From Heliomarina sp018223035 (GTDB taxonomy: Bacteria > Pseudomonadota > Alphaproteobacteria > Rhodobacterales > Rhodobacteraceae): DNA of 64,000 bases. Both the position numbers and the translations under genes were made by a program. The stretch lies in the NCBI GenBank assembly GCA_018223035.1, contig JAAEZD010000004.1, forward strand, positions 186,001 to 250,000, written 5' to 3'. This document shows positions 1-9,342 of the stretch, in pieces (within the stretch, counting starts at the first letter, position 1; every line of letters starts with the position of its first letter). The notes beneath the pieces were generated by a model, which did no database searches, had not been told where the DNA came from, and saw only the letters and a list, made by a program, of their open reading frames with translations.

Positions 1-2478
1 GAATTCATGAAATTCCTGATGAACGGCACGCTCTATCAGGGCTCCAAGCCGGTCATGTGGTCCCCGGTCGAACAGACTGCGCTCGCCGAGGCCGAGGTCG
101 AATATCACGACAAGGAAAGCCCGACGATCTGGGTGAAGTTTAGGGTTGTCCAAGGCTTACAGAAAGAAAACCCTCTACTTTGGCCTGCTGAGGGTTCTGG
201 TGGTCGTTCGTATGAATGGGAGCCCAAGGAAGTTTCTCAAGACTTGCTGAACTCGATGGTCGTGATTTGGACTACAACTCCTTGGACTATTCCATCCAAT
301 AAAGCAGTCGTGTTTGGTGCCAACATTGAATATGGCCTCTATGAGGTCACTGAAACACCTGAGGAATGTTGGGTTAACATCGGAGATCGTTACCTAATTG
401 CCGATAATCTAGCCTCAGACGTTTTTACCCGCGCGCGGTTGGAAGAAGGACAATACAAGCGTCTTCGCGGTGTTGATAGCTCGGAACTTGCCGGGATATC
501 TTTGACCCACCCCCTTGCCGGTGCCGAAGGCTCGAATGGCGAATGGGACGATCTGCGCGACTTCCGCGCGGCCGAGTTCGTCACCGACACAGAAGGCACG
601 GGTTTCGTCCACTGTGCCCCCTCCCACGGGATGGAGGAATTCGAGCTTTACCGTGATCTTGGCATGCTTGAGCAGGTCATCACCTATAACGTGATGGACG
701 ATGGCTCTTTCCGCGAGAGCCTGCCGTTCTTCGGCGGCAAGATGATCCTGCGCGCCAAGGCCAAGAATGGCAGCTGGGAAGGCGATGCGAACAAGGCTGT
801 GATCGACAAGCTGACCGAGGTTGGCGGCTTGCTGGCGCGAGGCCGGATCAAGCACAGCTATCCGCACAGCTGGCGTTCCAAGGCGCCCATCATCTATCGC
901 AATACACCCCAGTGGTTTGCCGCGATTGACCGCAAGCTGTCTGACGGGATGTCCACTCATGGGGACACCATCCGCGAGCGGGCACTGGCCTCTATCGACG
1001 AGCTGGTGAAATGGACCCCGAAAACCGGTCGCAATCGATTGCATTCGATGATCGAAGCGCGGCCTGACTGGGTGCTGTCCCGTCAGCGCGCATGGGGCGT
1101 GCCGCTCACCTGCTTTACCAAGAAAGGGGCGATGCCGACGGATGCGGATTTTCTGCTGCGTGACGAAACCGTCAACGCGCGCATCGTCGAGGCGTTCGAG
1201 ACCGAGGGTGCGGATGTCTGGTTCACCGAAGGCTTCAAGGAAAAGATGCTGGACGGCATCGTCGATCCCGAAGCCTACGAGCAGGTGACCGACGTCCTCG
1301 ACGTGTGGTTCGATTCTGGTTCGACACACGCGTTTGTCCTGCGGGATCGGGCGGACGGCACCAAGGACGGCATCGCCGATGTCTATATGGAGGGCACCGA
1401 CCAACACCGCGGCTGGTTCCATTCCTCGCTGCTGCAGGCCTGTGGCACCAAGGGTCGCGCACCCTATCGAAACGTGGTGACGCATGGGTTCACGCTCGAC
1501 GAAAAGGGCATGAAGATGTCCAAGTCGTTGGGCAACACCATCGTGCCGGAAACCGTGGTCAAGCAATATGGCGCGGATATCCTGCGTCTCTGGGTGGCCC
1601 AGACCGATTACACCGCCGATCAACGCATCGGGCCGGAGATCCTGAAAGGTGTGGCCGACAGCTATCGCCGTCTGCGCAACACGATGCGCTACATGCTCGG
1701 ATCGCTATCGGATTTCTCGGAAGGCGACCGGGTCGACCCGGCCGATATGCCCGAACTCGAACGCTGGGTGCTGCACCGTCTGGCAGAGCTGGATGAAACC
1801 GTTCGCAAGGGCTATGCAGCTTTTGATTTCCAGGGCGTTTTCAGCGCGGTTTTCAACTTTGCCACGGTCGATCTTTCGGCATTCTACTTCGATATCCGCA
1901 AGGACGCGCTTTATTGCGATGGCGATACGCCGCGCCGTCGGGCCGCTCGGACGGTGCTTGACCTGCTGTTCCACCGCCTGACCACATGGCTCGCGCCGGT
2001 GCTGGTCTTTACGATGGAAGAGGTCTGGCTCGAGCGGTTCCCGGGCGATGACAGCTCGGTCCATCTGGTGGATATGCCGGAAACACCGGCAGATTGGCGC
2101 GATGCCGAGCTTGCCGCGAAATGGGCGGCGATCCGTCGTGTGCGCCGGGTGGTTACGGCGGCGCTGGAAATCCAGCGTACCGAGAAGGTCATCGGTGCCT
2201 CGCTCGAAGCGGCACCTGTGGTTCATGTCGAAGATGCCGCCGCGCGTGAAGCGCTGTCGACCGTGAACTTCGACGATATCTGTATCACCTCTGACATATC
2301 GCTGACGGGCGATGCGATCCCTGCCGAAGCGTTCCGCATGCCGGACGTCGAAGGGGTAGGGGTCGTCTTTGAAAAGGCGGAAGGTGAGAAATGTCAGCGC
2401 TGCTGGAAGATCCTGCCCGATGTGGGCACGCATTCCCACGCAGGTGTCTGTGGACGCTGTGACGAAGCATTAAGCTGA
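1..2478 (+). CDS. ileS: Isoleucine-tRNA ligase, 5'-truncated by window edge
   Basis: Class I aminoacyl-tRNA synthetase that charges tRNA-Ile in the cytoplasm and edits mischarged valine. The frame is open from base 1, so the N-terminus with the HIGH signature lies outside the window. Visible parts are the CP1 editing domain (WTTTPWTIP), the PDWVLSRQRAWGVP segment, the KMSKS loop (GMKMSKSLGN), the anticodon-binding domain and the C-terminal zinc-finger end (CQRCWK then VCGRCDEAL). Codon use between about 139 and 430 is strikingly AT-rich at third positions compared with the rest of the gene, while the frame stays intact. It converges on the secreted protein encoded on the other strand, 52 bases away. 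Identity is certain; only the true start is unseen. Confidence 0.97.
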   Translation, partial: EFMKFLMNGTLYQGSKPVMWSPVEQTALAEAEVEYHDKESPTIWVKFRVVQGLQKENPLLWPAEGSGGRSYEWEPKEVSQDLLNSMVVIWTTTPWTIPSNKAVVFGANIEYGLYEVTETPEECWVNIGDRYLIADNLASDVFTRARLEEGQYKRLRGVDSSELAGISLTHPLAGAEGSNGEWDDLRDFRAAEFVTDTEGTGFVHCAPSHGMEEFELYRDLGMLEQVITYNVMDDGSFRESLPFFGGKMILRAKAKNGSWEGDANKAVIDKLTEVGGLLARGRIKHSYPHSWRSKAPIIYRNTPQWFAAIDRKLSDGMSTHGDTIRERALASIDELVKWTPKTGRNRLHSMIEARPDWVLSRQRAWGVPLTCFTKKGAMPTDADFLLRDETVNARIVEAFETEGADVWFTEGFKEKMLDGIVDPEAYEQVTDVLDVWFDSGSTHAFVLRDRADGTKDGIADVYMEGTDQHRGWFHSSLLQACGTKGRAPYRNVVTHGFTLDEKGMKMSKSLGNTIVPETVVKQYGADILRLWVAQTDYTADQRIGPEILKGVADSYRRLRNTMRYMLGSLSDFSEGDRVDPADMPELERWVLHRLAELDETVRKGYAAFDFQGVFSAVFNFATVDLSAFYFDIRKDALYCDGDTPRRRAARTVLDLLFHRLTTWLAPVLVFTMEEVWLERFPGDDSSVHLVDMPETPADWRDAELAAKWAAIRRVRRVVTAALEIQRTEKVIGASLEAAPVVHVEDAAAREALSTVNFDDICITSDISLTGDAIPAEAFRMPDVEGVGVVFEKAEGEKCQRCWKILPDVGTHSHAGVCGRCDEALS
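139..430 (+). other. AT-rich mosaic tract inside ileS
   Basis: Codons such as tta, cta (three times), act, aca, cct, aat and tct dominate here, whereas the flanking ileS codons end mostly in G or C. The encoded protein remains a plausible editing domain, so this looks like an allelic replacement from a lower-GC donor rather than a frameshift or assembly error. The left edge is sharp near 139. The right edge is diffuse and composition returns to normal by about 520. Confidence 0.6.
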
Positions 2479-2501
2479 CACTGTTTAAGAGTTGGAAGGC
2501 G

Positions 2502-2523
2502 GCCTTGCGCCTGAACGCAAGGC
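2502..2523. terminator. Hairpin between convergent ileS and pseudo-protease genes
   Basis: An 8-bp perfect inverted repeat (gccttgcg / cgcaaggc) with a 6-base loop lies between the stop codons of two convergent genes. There is no clear T-run on either strand, so it is a candidate bidirectional transcription barrier, not a canonical intrinsic terminator. Confidence 0.4.
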
Positions 2524-2530
2524 GTGCCGT

Positions 2531-4327
2531 TCAGGAATCCCAGCAGCTGACCAGTACAGTCATCCCGTTTGCCAGCCGGTTCATCTCGGCCGCGGGAAGA
2601 GAGCCGCGCTCGTTGCTTGGCTCGGTCGTGATACCCGCCCGCAGCAGAATGCCGTGCAGCGAGGCAGCATTCGCTGCAAGGCTGACATTTTCGGGAAGCT
2701 GGCGCGCCGCGTTTTTGGCCGGAAGCAACATACCCACGACGCCGCCGCTGATGTCCATCACCGGGCCACCCGCATCACCGGGCAGCGCGTTCAGCGTCAA
2801 ACGCTGGAGGTTCTCTTCGCCGCCAAGTCCCTTGATATCGGCCAGCGTACCGAAGGTGAGAGTAGGTGCGCCGAGAATTCCCTCATAGGAATACCCCGAG
2901 ACGGCGATGTCCGATTGCAGTTGCGGAGCGTTGTCACGCAGACGCGCGACCGAGATCGGGGCGAGCGCCTGTACGGGGCGGAGCACCGCAACCCCAAGAG
3001 TATCATCGGTTGCAACGACTTCAGCCTGATATTCGTGGTCGATGGTGATCCGTGTGCATTGCTCCACTGCTTCGGCGGTGGTGACGATTGTCCCTTTGCT
3101 ATCGACATAAAAACCTGAGCGCGACAGCTTGGGCTTGCGAACCGCAAGACCGGAAACCAGATCGATGCTCTGCTCGGAATTCGCTCCGGCGCCGGGATCG
3201 AGAACGTTTTCGGTACGCGTAAAGCTTGCCTTCATCTCGGCCAAGACGCGCGCGCGCCGTGCCTCGTCCCCGTTGGGCCAGATCAGGGTGAACCCCTTGA
3301 TCTGGCCATTTTCCAGCGAGGCCTGCGTGTAGGAATGGATCTTGGAGTTACGTCCTTCCAGCGTGAAGCTGGAACTCCCACGGTCGCGCGGGCCGTTCAG
3401 CGGCACGATCTCAAGCGTCTGCATGATGTCGTAGAGACCGAAAAGCGTTGCCTGATCGCCGGGCTGGCTGATGAGAAGCACCCGCGCCCCGACCGAGCCG
3501 CTTGTTTCGTAATGCGCGAACGGCGGTTCGTAACGGTCAAACTCGACTTCGTCCATGGGAAGCTGCATCTGGATGCCTGCCTGTCTGTCGGTCACAAGAC
3601 GCATGCCAACAGAGATGAGCGGGGCGTTGTACTCATCCATCAGCGCCTTTCGCTGTGCGGTGGTCAGAACGCCTGTCGGTTCGTAGTTGTTCGCGTATTG
3701 CCACGCTTCCATCGAGCTGCGCGTGCCGCGCCCGAAGGCGCCATCAATGGCCGATTCATAAAAGCCCGCGGCCTGAAGCGCGACCTGCAGCTCCATACGC
3801 TCTTCGCGAGTGAGAAGGCGTTCGCTCTGGCGCGCCTCGGCAGGTGTTTCCCGGGATGCGATCACCACCGGTTCTGCCGGTTCTTCTACGACAGGTTCGG
3901 TCGGACCCGTCTCGACAGGCTCGGCAACTGTGGTGGTTTCGGGGGCCTGTGCGGTTGTCGGGGCCGCCACCGTGCCGCTGTTGAGGGCATTCGCTCCGAC
4001 AGGCCAGTATTGCTGTCCGAAATTGCTCGAAAAGGCTATGAAGCTGTCCTGCGGAATGCGGCGTTCAGCCTTGTAGAAATCCAAAGCCCGTTCCGCATCT
4101 TCGCGTGAGTAGGGGCCAAGCACGATCCCGTACCAGTTGCCGCCCAAAGCGAACCCGTTCACATCTTCGAGAGATCCGGCGTAGAGACGGGCACGTGCCT
4201 GTGCGACGCTCAGGCTGGGGTGCGCCTCAATCTGGACCCAGGCGATGTCCTGTCCGGCCTGTTGCGCAAGGCCCGGTCGCAGCATCAGTGCGATCATGAG
4301 CAGTAAGGAAGTCAATATGGTTTTCAT
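2531..4327 (-). CDS. Secreted trypsin-fold protein with SPOR-like and peptidoglycan-binding domains; catalytic triad lost
   Basis: 598 residues. An N-terminal signal peptide (MKTILTSLLLMIALMLRPGLAQ) predicts export. Residues about 28-95 resemble a SPOR-type domain (WVQIEAHPSLSVAQARARL), about 115-160 are a T/E/P-rich linker, and about 170-232 are a PG_binding_1 domain (LQVALQAAGFYESAIDGAFG). The C-terminal third has the trypsin/HtrA-like fold (SGFYVDSKGTIVTTAE...), but all three catalytic positions differ by eye alignment: the expected TNAHVV His is E419, the Asp is G445 (TLGVAVLR) and the Ser is A519 (GDAGGP instead of GNSGGP). It is probably a periplasmic wall-binding scaffold, not an enzyme. 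It converges with ileS and diverges from glyQ, with 207 bases between its start and glyQ. The domain calls are firm; the role is inferred. Confidence 0.85.
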   Translation of the reverse strand: MKTILTSLLLMIALMLRPGLAQQAGQDIAWVQIEAHPSLSVAQARARLYAGSLEDVNGFALGGNWYGIVLGPYSREDAERALDFYKAERRIPQDSFIAFSSNFGQQYWPVGANALNSGTVAAPTTAQAPETTTVAEPVETGPTEPVVEEPAEPVVIASRETPAEARQSERLLTREERMELQVALQAAGFYESAIDGAFGRGTRSSMEAWQYANNYEPTGVLTTAQRKALMDEYNAPLISVGMRLVTDRQAGIQMQLPMDEVEFDRYEPPFAHYETSGSVGARVLLISQPGDQATLFGLYDIMQTLEIVPLNGPRDRGSSSFTLEGRNSKIHSYTQASLENGQIKGFTLIWPNGDEARRARVLAEMKASFTRTENVLDPGAGANSEQSIDLVSGLAVRKPKLSRSGFYVDSKGTIVTTAEAVEQCTRITIDHEYQAEVVATDDTLGVAVLRPVQALAPISVARLRDNAPQLQSDIAVSGYSYEGILGAPTLTFGTLADIKGLGGEENLQRLTLNALPGDAGGPVMDISGGVVGMLLPAKNAARQLPENVSLAANAASLHGILLRAGITTEPSNERGSLPAAEMNRLANGMTVLVSCWDS

Positions 4328-4534
4328 TTGCGTATCGCGGCCCCAAAGTCACTCGTTCGCGGCACATAATCAGGAAACAATCGTTAAATCCATGCCTACG
4401 GGAACGCTTTTACCACGCCTGTGTGCCGTTGACCCCACATGCCCGCGCGCATAGGAAGGGCGCATCTTTTGACCCCTTCGCGAGACGCTCGATTTCGACC
4501 GGAGATCGCACAAGGGAACGGGCAGGAAGCTGAC

Positions 4535-5464
4535 ATGACGACCAAAGAAAACGCCCCGCGATCCTTTCAGGAAATCATTCTGAGGTTACAGAATTACTGG
4601 GCAGCGAAGGGCTGCGCAATCCTGCAACCCTATGATATGGAAGTGGGCGCGGGCACGTTCCACCCGGCAACCACCCTGCGTTCGCTGGGCAGCCGTCCAT
4701 GGGCCGCCGCCTATGTTCAGCCCTCGCGCCGCCCTACCGACGGGCGCTACGGCGAGAACCCGAACCGACTTCAGCACTACTATCAGTACCAGGTGCTGAT
4801 CAAACCGAGCCCGCCTGATCTTCAGGCACTTTACCTTGGCAGTCTCGAAGCCATCGGCATCGACATGGATCTTCATGACATCCGTTTTGTCGAGGACGAC
4901 TGGGAATCACCGACCCTCGGTGCGTGGGGACTGGGCTGGGAAGTCTGGTGCGACGGTATGGAAGTCAGCCAGTTCACATACTTTCAGCAGGTAGGCGGTC
5001 ATGACTGTCACCCGGTCTCGGGCGAGCTGACATATGGTCTGGAACGACTGGCCATGTACGTGCTTGGCGTCGAGCATGTGATGGACATGCCCTATAACGA
5101 TCCGCAGACACCGATCGCGCTGACCTATGGCGACGTCTTCAAGCAGACCGAAGAGGAATACGCCCGCTGGAATTTCGACGTGGCGAATACCGAGGTCCTG
5201 CTGGATCACTTCGTCGAGGCCGAAAATGAGTGCAAGGCCATCCTTGCGCAAGATGCCGAGGATCCCAAGACCGGCAAGCGCATCATCATGGCGCATCCGG
5301 CGTATGATCAGTGCATCAAGGCAAGCCACATATTCAACCTGCTCGATGCGCGCAGCGTGATTTCTGTCACCGAACGTCAGGCATATATCGGGCGCGTACG
5401 GGCGCTAGCCAAGCAGTGCGCGGATGCCTTCGTGCAGACCCGGGCCGGCGGATATGTCGAATGA
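4535..5464 (+). CDS. glyQ: Glycine-tRNA ligase alpha subunit
   Basis: Catalytic alpha chain of the bacterial alpha2beta2 glycyl-tRNA synthetase, 309 residues. The opening SFQEIILRLQNYWAAKGCAI and TFHPATTLRSLG are family hallmarks. The frame is open further upstream, but the ATG at 4535 gives the normal family N-terminus and lies behind a GGCAGGAAGC ribosome-binding region. It overlaps the following membrane-protein gene by 4 bases (ATGA), indicating translational coupling; the beta subunit gene glyS lies 1.7 kb downstream on the same strand. Confidence 0.97.
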   Translation: MTTKENAPRSFQEIILRLQNYWAAKGCAILQPYDMEVGAGTFHPATTLRSLGSRPWAAAYVQPSRRPTDGRYGENPNRLQHYYQYQVLIKPSPPDLQALYLGSLEAIGIDMDLHDIRFVEDDWESPTLGAWGLGWEVWCDGMEVSQFTYFQQVGGHDCHPVSGELTYGLERLAMYVLGVEHVMDMPYNDPQTPIALTYGDVFKQTEEEYARWNFDVANTEVLLDHFVEAENECKAILAQDAEDPKTGKRIIMAHPAYDQCIKASHIFNLLDARSVISVTERQAYIGRVRALAKQCADAFVQTRAGGYVE

Positions 5465-5994
5465 ATGGAAAGGTCGTTGCCATCGTGCTGATTCTTTCCG
5501 GGGCCATTGCGGGCGGCTTTCTCTACTACCTTCAGGTATACGGCTATTACCATCAGGTGCAGGCGACCGTCGGTGAAGACGTCAAGCTGGTCGCCCTTGC
5601 GAGCAACGAACCCGAACCCATTCTCTATGAGAACTTTCAGGCCATCGACGCTGAAAGCTCTCCGATTCGGTACCGTGCCTGCTTTGATACCCAGATGAGC
5701 ATTCCGATGCTGACCGAAACCTACGAACTGGTCGAGAACGTGATCCCGCGCAATGCGCCAAGCTGGTTCGACTGCTTTGATTCAGCCGAGATCGCCGCCA
5801 AGCTCGAGGCTGGTACCGCGCTGGCGTTCATGGGCGAGAAGAACGTGCATTACGGCGTCGACCGTATCGTGGCGATCACCGATGACGGACAAGGATATGT
5901 CTGGCACGAACTCAACGATTGTGGCGAAAAATCCTATGACGGCACGGTGATAGGCGAAGAATGCCCGCCGCGTCCTGACGCCGGCTCGCAATAA
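5461..5994 (+). CDS. DUF6446-type single-pass membrane protein coupled to glyQ
   Basis: 177 residues. One N-terminal hydrophobic helix (about residues 5-25, VVAIVLILSGAIAGGFLYYL) without a clear cleavage site suggests a protein anchored in the inner membrane with a periplasmic domain. That domain contains pairs of cysteines (YRACFD, WFDCFD, LNDCGE, GEECPP) that could form disulfides. The start ATG overlaps the glyQ stop. From memory this family sits between glyQ and glyS in Rhodobacteraceae; no biochemical function is known to me. Linkage to glycyl-tRNA synthetase might be purely positional. Confidence 0.85.
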   Translation: MNGKVVAIVLILSGAIAGGFLYYLQVYGYYHQVQATVGEDVKLVALASNEPEPILYENFQAIDAESSPIRYRACFDTQMSIPMLTETYELVENVIPRNAPSWFDCFDSAEIAAKLEAGTALAFMGEKNVHYGVDRIVAITDDGQGYVWHELNDCGEKSYDGTVIGEECPPRPDAGSQ

Positions 5995-6062
5995 ACTCAG
6001 CGTTGAATCGGAACCAATTCCGCATATGATCGCTTGTTCCTCTGAAACAAGGGGGTACAAAC

Positions 6063-6932
6063 ATGTCGGACAATCGCGACGCACCAGACTGGGTCATACC
6101 GCTTATGCGGCTCGGCTATTCCGCACGGGGCGTGACATATCTTATCATTGGCGCGCTCGCGTTTCTTGCGGCATGGACCGGCGGACAGGCCGAAGGCACC
6201 AGCGACGCCCTGAGTACGTTGAAACAACATCCCCTGGGCCTTGTCGCTCTTTGGGTGATTGCCATCGGGATGTTCGCTTATGCTATCTGGCGTTTCATCT
6301 GCGCATGGTACGATCTTGAACAGCGGGGAACCGACGCCAAGGCAATCATCGCTCGGATTGGCCAAACGGTCACCGGTCTGATCCATTTGGGTATCGGCGT
6401 GTCCGTGGGACGTATGGCCATGGGTTCAAGCAGCAGTGGCGGAAACGGCGAGAGCGGCGCGCAAAGTGTTACCTCGTGGCTCATGACTCTTCCTTACGGC
6501 ACTTACATTGTCATGGCGGTTGGCGTCATAACCATCGGCGCAGGCTTGTACTACGGCTACAAAGGCATTGCCGAAAAGTACAAGAACCACCTGATGCGCA
6601 CGGAATGGTCAGAAAAGCTTGACCCGCTGGTCAAGGCAGGTCTGGTCGCGCATGGGATCATCATTGTCATGATCGGCGTCTTTCTGATTTATGCGGGTAT
6701 CAACACCGATCCCGGGCAGGCAGGAGGCATCGGCAAAGCCTTTCAGACAGTCCGAAGCCAGCCGTACGGCATGTTCCTTTTAGGGGCGCTGGGTCTCGGT
6801 ACGATCGCCTTCGCCGTCTACTGCTTTGTCGAAGCAATCTATCGGGTGGTTCCACAACTTGCTGGGCCGGACATGCAGACTCTCGCAAGCGAAGCCAAGG
6901 GTAAGGCACGCCGGGCTGCGGCAAGCGTCTGA
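6063..6932 (+). CDS. DUF1206 multi-pass membrane protein
   Basis: 289 residues with three repeats of the DUF1206 unit, each about 70-90 residues with two transmembrane helices. The repeats open at PLMRLGYSARGVTYLIIGAL, IGQTVTGLIHLGIGVSVGR and PLVKAGLVAHGIIIVMIGVF. Six membrane spans are expected in the inner membrane. It starts 68 bases after the DUF6446 gene and ends before a terminator-like hairpin. The molecular function of the family is unknown; assignment to the family is secure. Confidence 0.9.
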   Translation: MSDNRDAPDWVIPLMRLGYSARGVTYLIIGALAFLAAWTGGQAEGTSDALSTLKQHPLGLVALWVIAIGMFAYAIWRFICAWYDLEQRGTDAKAIIARIGQTVTGLIHLGIGVSVGRMAMGSSSSGGNGESGAQSVTSWLMTLPYGTYIVMAVGVITIGAGLYYGYKGIAEKYKNHLMRTEWSEKLDPLVKAGLVAHGIIIVMIGVFLIYAGINTDPGQAGGIGKAFQTVRSQPYGMFLLGALGLGTIAFAVYCFVEAIYRVVPQLAGPDMQTLASEAKGKARRAAASV

Positions 6933-6956
6933 CATTAAGCACAAGAACGATCTGGG

Positions 6957-6997
6957 AAAGAGGCAGCCCGTCGACGCGGTCTGCCTCTGTTTCTTTT
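6957..6997 (+). terminator. Intrinsic terminator after the DUF1206 gene
   Basis: An inverted repeat agaggcag / ctgcctct encloses a 14-base loop and is followed by gtttctttt. It lies 25 bases past the DUF1206 stop and separates that gene from glyS, so glyS probably has its own promoter in the next 130 bases. Confidence 0.65.
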
Positions 6998-7124
6998 GCA
7001 GATCATAAGGTGGCATGGGTGGGTGCGATTTTCGCTACTGTGATCTGGACCCTTCCGCGGCGCTTCGTTATCCACGCCGTGAATTAAAGGCTGCATGGCG
7101 CGGCCGTGACGGGCAGGAGCCGAT

Positions 7125-9212
7125 ATGCCGGACCTATTGATCGAACTCTTCTCTGAAGAAATCCCCGCGCGCATGCAGGCGCGCGCTGCCGAAGATCTCA
7201 AGAAGAAAGTGACCGATGGTCTTGTCGAAGCTGGCCTGACTTATGCGGGCGCGGCAGCCTTTCACACGCCGCGTCGCCTGACACTGACACTCGAAGGATT
7301 ATTGGCGGCCTCGCCTCGCTTGAGCGAGGAACGCAAAGGCCCCAAGGTCGATGCGCCGGAAAAAGCCATCGAAGGCTTCCTACGCGGCGCGGGCCTGACT
7401 CGCGATCAGCTTGAAGAACGCGATACGCCAAAAGGGCGGGTGTTTTTTGCCGTCATTGAGAAAGAAGGCCGCCCGGCCGAGGAAATCGTGGCCGAGGTGC
7501 TCGAAGCTACGATCAGAAACTTTCCTTGGCCAAAGTCAATGCGTTGGGGCAGCGGGTCGCTGCGCTGGGTGCGCCCGCTGCATTCCATTCTCTGCCTGCT
7601 GACGGACGAAAACGGCGCCCGTGTTGTTCCCATGGAGATTGACGGCATCAAGGCCGTGGACAGCACTGAAGGGCACCGCTTTATGGCGCCGGGCCGTTTT
7701 TCGGTAACCTCTTTCGAGGATTACGAGGCAAAGCTGAAACGCGCCCATGTGGTCTTGTCTGCCGATGAACGGGCAGAGCACATCTGGGCGGATGCGATCA
7801 ACGCGGCTTTTGCAGCCGGTCTCGAAGTGGTCGAGGACAAGGGCCTTCTGGCCGAGGTCGCGGGCCTCGTCGAGTGGCCGGTGGTTCTGATGGGGCAGAT
7901 CGACGACGAATTCCTCGACCTGCCAGTTGAAGTTCTGCAGACCTCCATGAAAGAGCATCAGAAATTCTTTTCCGTGTTGAACCCCAAGACCGGTCGGATC
8001 GAACGCTTCGTCACGGTTGCCAACCGCGAGACCGCCGATAACGGCGCGACCATTCTTGCCGGGAACCAAAAAGTGCTTTCGGCCCGCCTGTCGGATGCGA
8101 AATTCTTCTGGGAAAACGATCTGCGGATCGCCAAGGACGATATGAGCGTCTGGACCGATGCGCTCAAAACCGTGACTTTTCACAACAAGCTGGGCAGCCA
8201 GGGCGAACGGATCGACCGTATCGCCGACCTAGCGCGTGAGCTCGCGCCGGCGACCGGCGCGGATGCCGACCAAGCCGAAAAAGCCGCGCGTCTGGCCAAG
8301 GCAGATCTGTCGTCGGAAATGGTCTATGAATTCCCGGAGCTTCAGGGGCTTATGGGACGCTATTACATCACGGCAGCGGGCGAAGACAAAGCCGTGGCAG
8401 CGGTTGCTCAGGAACATTACTCTCCGCTTGGGCCGTCGGATGACGTCCCATCTGCGCCGCTTTCCGTGGCCGTTGCTCTTGCCGACAAGATCGACACGCT
8501 GACCGGCTTCTGGGCCATCGACGAAAAGCCGACCGGCTCGAAGGATCCGTTTGCCCTGCGCCGCGCCGCGCTGGGCGTGATCCGGCTGGTGCTGGAAAAC
8601 AGTCTGGATCTGCCCCTGATTGCTGTTCTTATTAAGGCAGGAAAAAGCATGCCATGGGCACAAGGCACACAGGAAGCCGACGCGGTTGCCGACCTCCTTT
8701 CCTTTATCCACGACCGGCTCAAGGTTTACCTGCGAGATCAGGGCATCCGCCATGACGTGATCGACGCCTGTATCGCGATGGACGGGAATGACGACCTGAC
8801 GCTGCTGGTCAAGCGGGCGGAGGCGCTGAACGCGGTGATCCAAACCGAAGAGGGCGAGAACCTCGTGCAGGGGTTCAAGCGCGCGAACAACATCCTGAGC
8901 CAGGCCGAGGAAAATGACGGGGTCGAATACTCCTTTGGCGCGGACCGGAAGTTCGCGAGCGATCCGTCCGAGGTGGCCCTGTTCGACGCGCTTGAGCAGG
9001 CCGAGGCGGCAATCAAACCAGCCATCGAGAAACAGGATTTTCCGGAAGCGATGGCGGCCATGGCGGGCCTGCGTGCCCCGATCGACGCATTTTTCGAAGC
9101 GGTCAAGATCAATGACGACAATGCCATGATCCGCCGCAATCGACTCAATCTGCTGTCACAAATTCGGTCAACCTGCGCGCGGGTAGCGGATCTGACAAAG
9201 ATCGAAGGCTGA
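7125..9212 (+). CDS. glyS: Glycine-tRNA ligase beta subunit
   Basis: 695 residues, the usual length. It opens MPDLLIELFSEEIPARMQ, diagnostic of the tRNA-binding beta chain, and continues with SMRWGSGSLRWVRPLHSI, LQTSMKEHQKFF and a C-terminal anticodon-binding region (RNRLNLLSQIRSTCARVADL). The ATG has GCAGGAG 8 bases upstream. It works with GlyQ in an alpha2beta2 complex. A hairpin after the DUF1206 gene suggests separate transcription from glyQ. Confidence 0.97.
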   Translation: MPDLLIELFSEEIPARMQARAAEDLKKKVTDGLVEAGLTYAGAAAFHTPRRLTLTLEGLLAASPRLSEERKGPKVDAPEKAIEGFLRGAGLTRDQLEERDTPKGRVFFAVIEKEGRPAEEIVAEVLEATIRNFPWPKSMRWGSGSLRWVRPLHSILCLLTDENGARVVPMEIDGIKAVDSTEGHRFMAPGRFSVTSFEDYEAKLKRAHVVLSADERAEHIWADAINAAFAAGLEVVEDKGLLAEVAGLVEWPVVLMGQIDDEFLDLPVEVLQTSMKEHQKFFSVLNPKTGRIERFVTVANRETADNGATILAGNQKVLSARLSDAKFFWENDLRIAKDDMSVWTDALKTVTFHNKLGSQGERIDRIADLARELAPATGADADQAEKAARLAKADLSSEMVYEFPELQGLMGRYYITAAGEDKAVAAVAQEHYSPLGPSDDVPSAPLSVAVALADKIDTLTGFWAIDEKPTGSKDPFALRRAALGVIRLVLENSLDLPLIAVLIKAGKSMPWAQGTQEADAVADLLSFIHDRLKVYLRDQGIRHDVIDACIAMDGNDDLTLLVKRAEALNAVIQTEEGENLVQGFKRANNILSQAEENDGVEYSFGADRKFASDPSEVALFDALEQAEAAIKPAIEKQDFPEAMAAMAGLRAPIDAFFEAVKINDDNAMIRRNRLNLLSQIRSTCARVADLTKIEG

Positions 9213-9342
9213 TGGCGGAACGTTCCCGGAACGGGATCGGTACAGGTTAACTAAGCTGTCGCAAATATCCGCGTTACGCCGCCGTTACACTTGCACCAAA
9301 CGTTAACGTGCCTATTCTGCAAAGCAGTAAAAAGGTGCCGCA

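Noticed and set aside
415..1623. Long antisense frame inside ileS
   Set aside because: High-GC shadow of the ileS coding frame, with no recognisable family sequence.
9218..9232. GAAC-N7-GAAC match 111 bases before the pyruvate phosphate dikinase start
   Set aside because: An exact match is expected about twice by chance in this window, the gene has no repair role, and the sequence is also part of a small palindrome (gttcc-c-ggaac).
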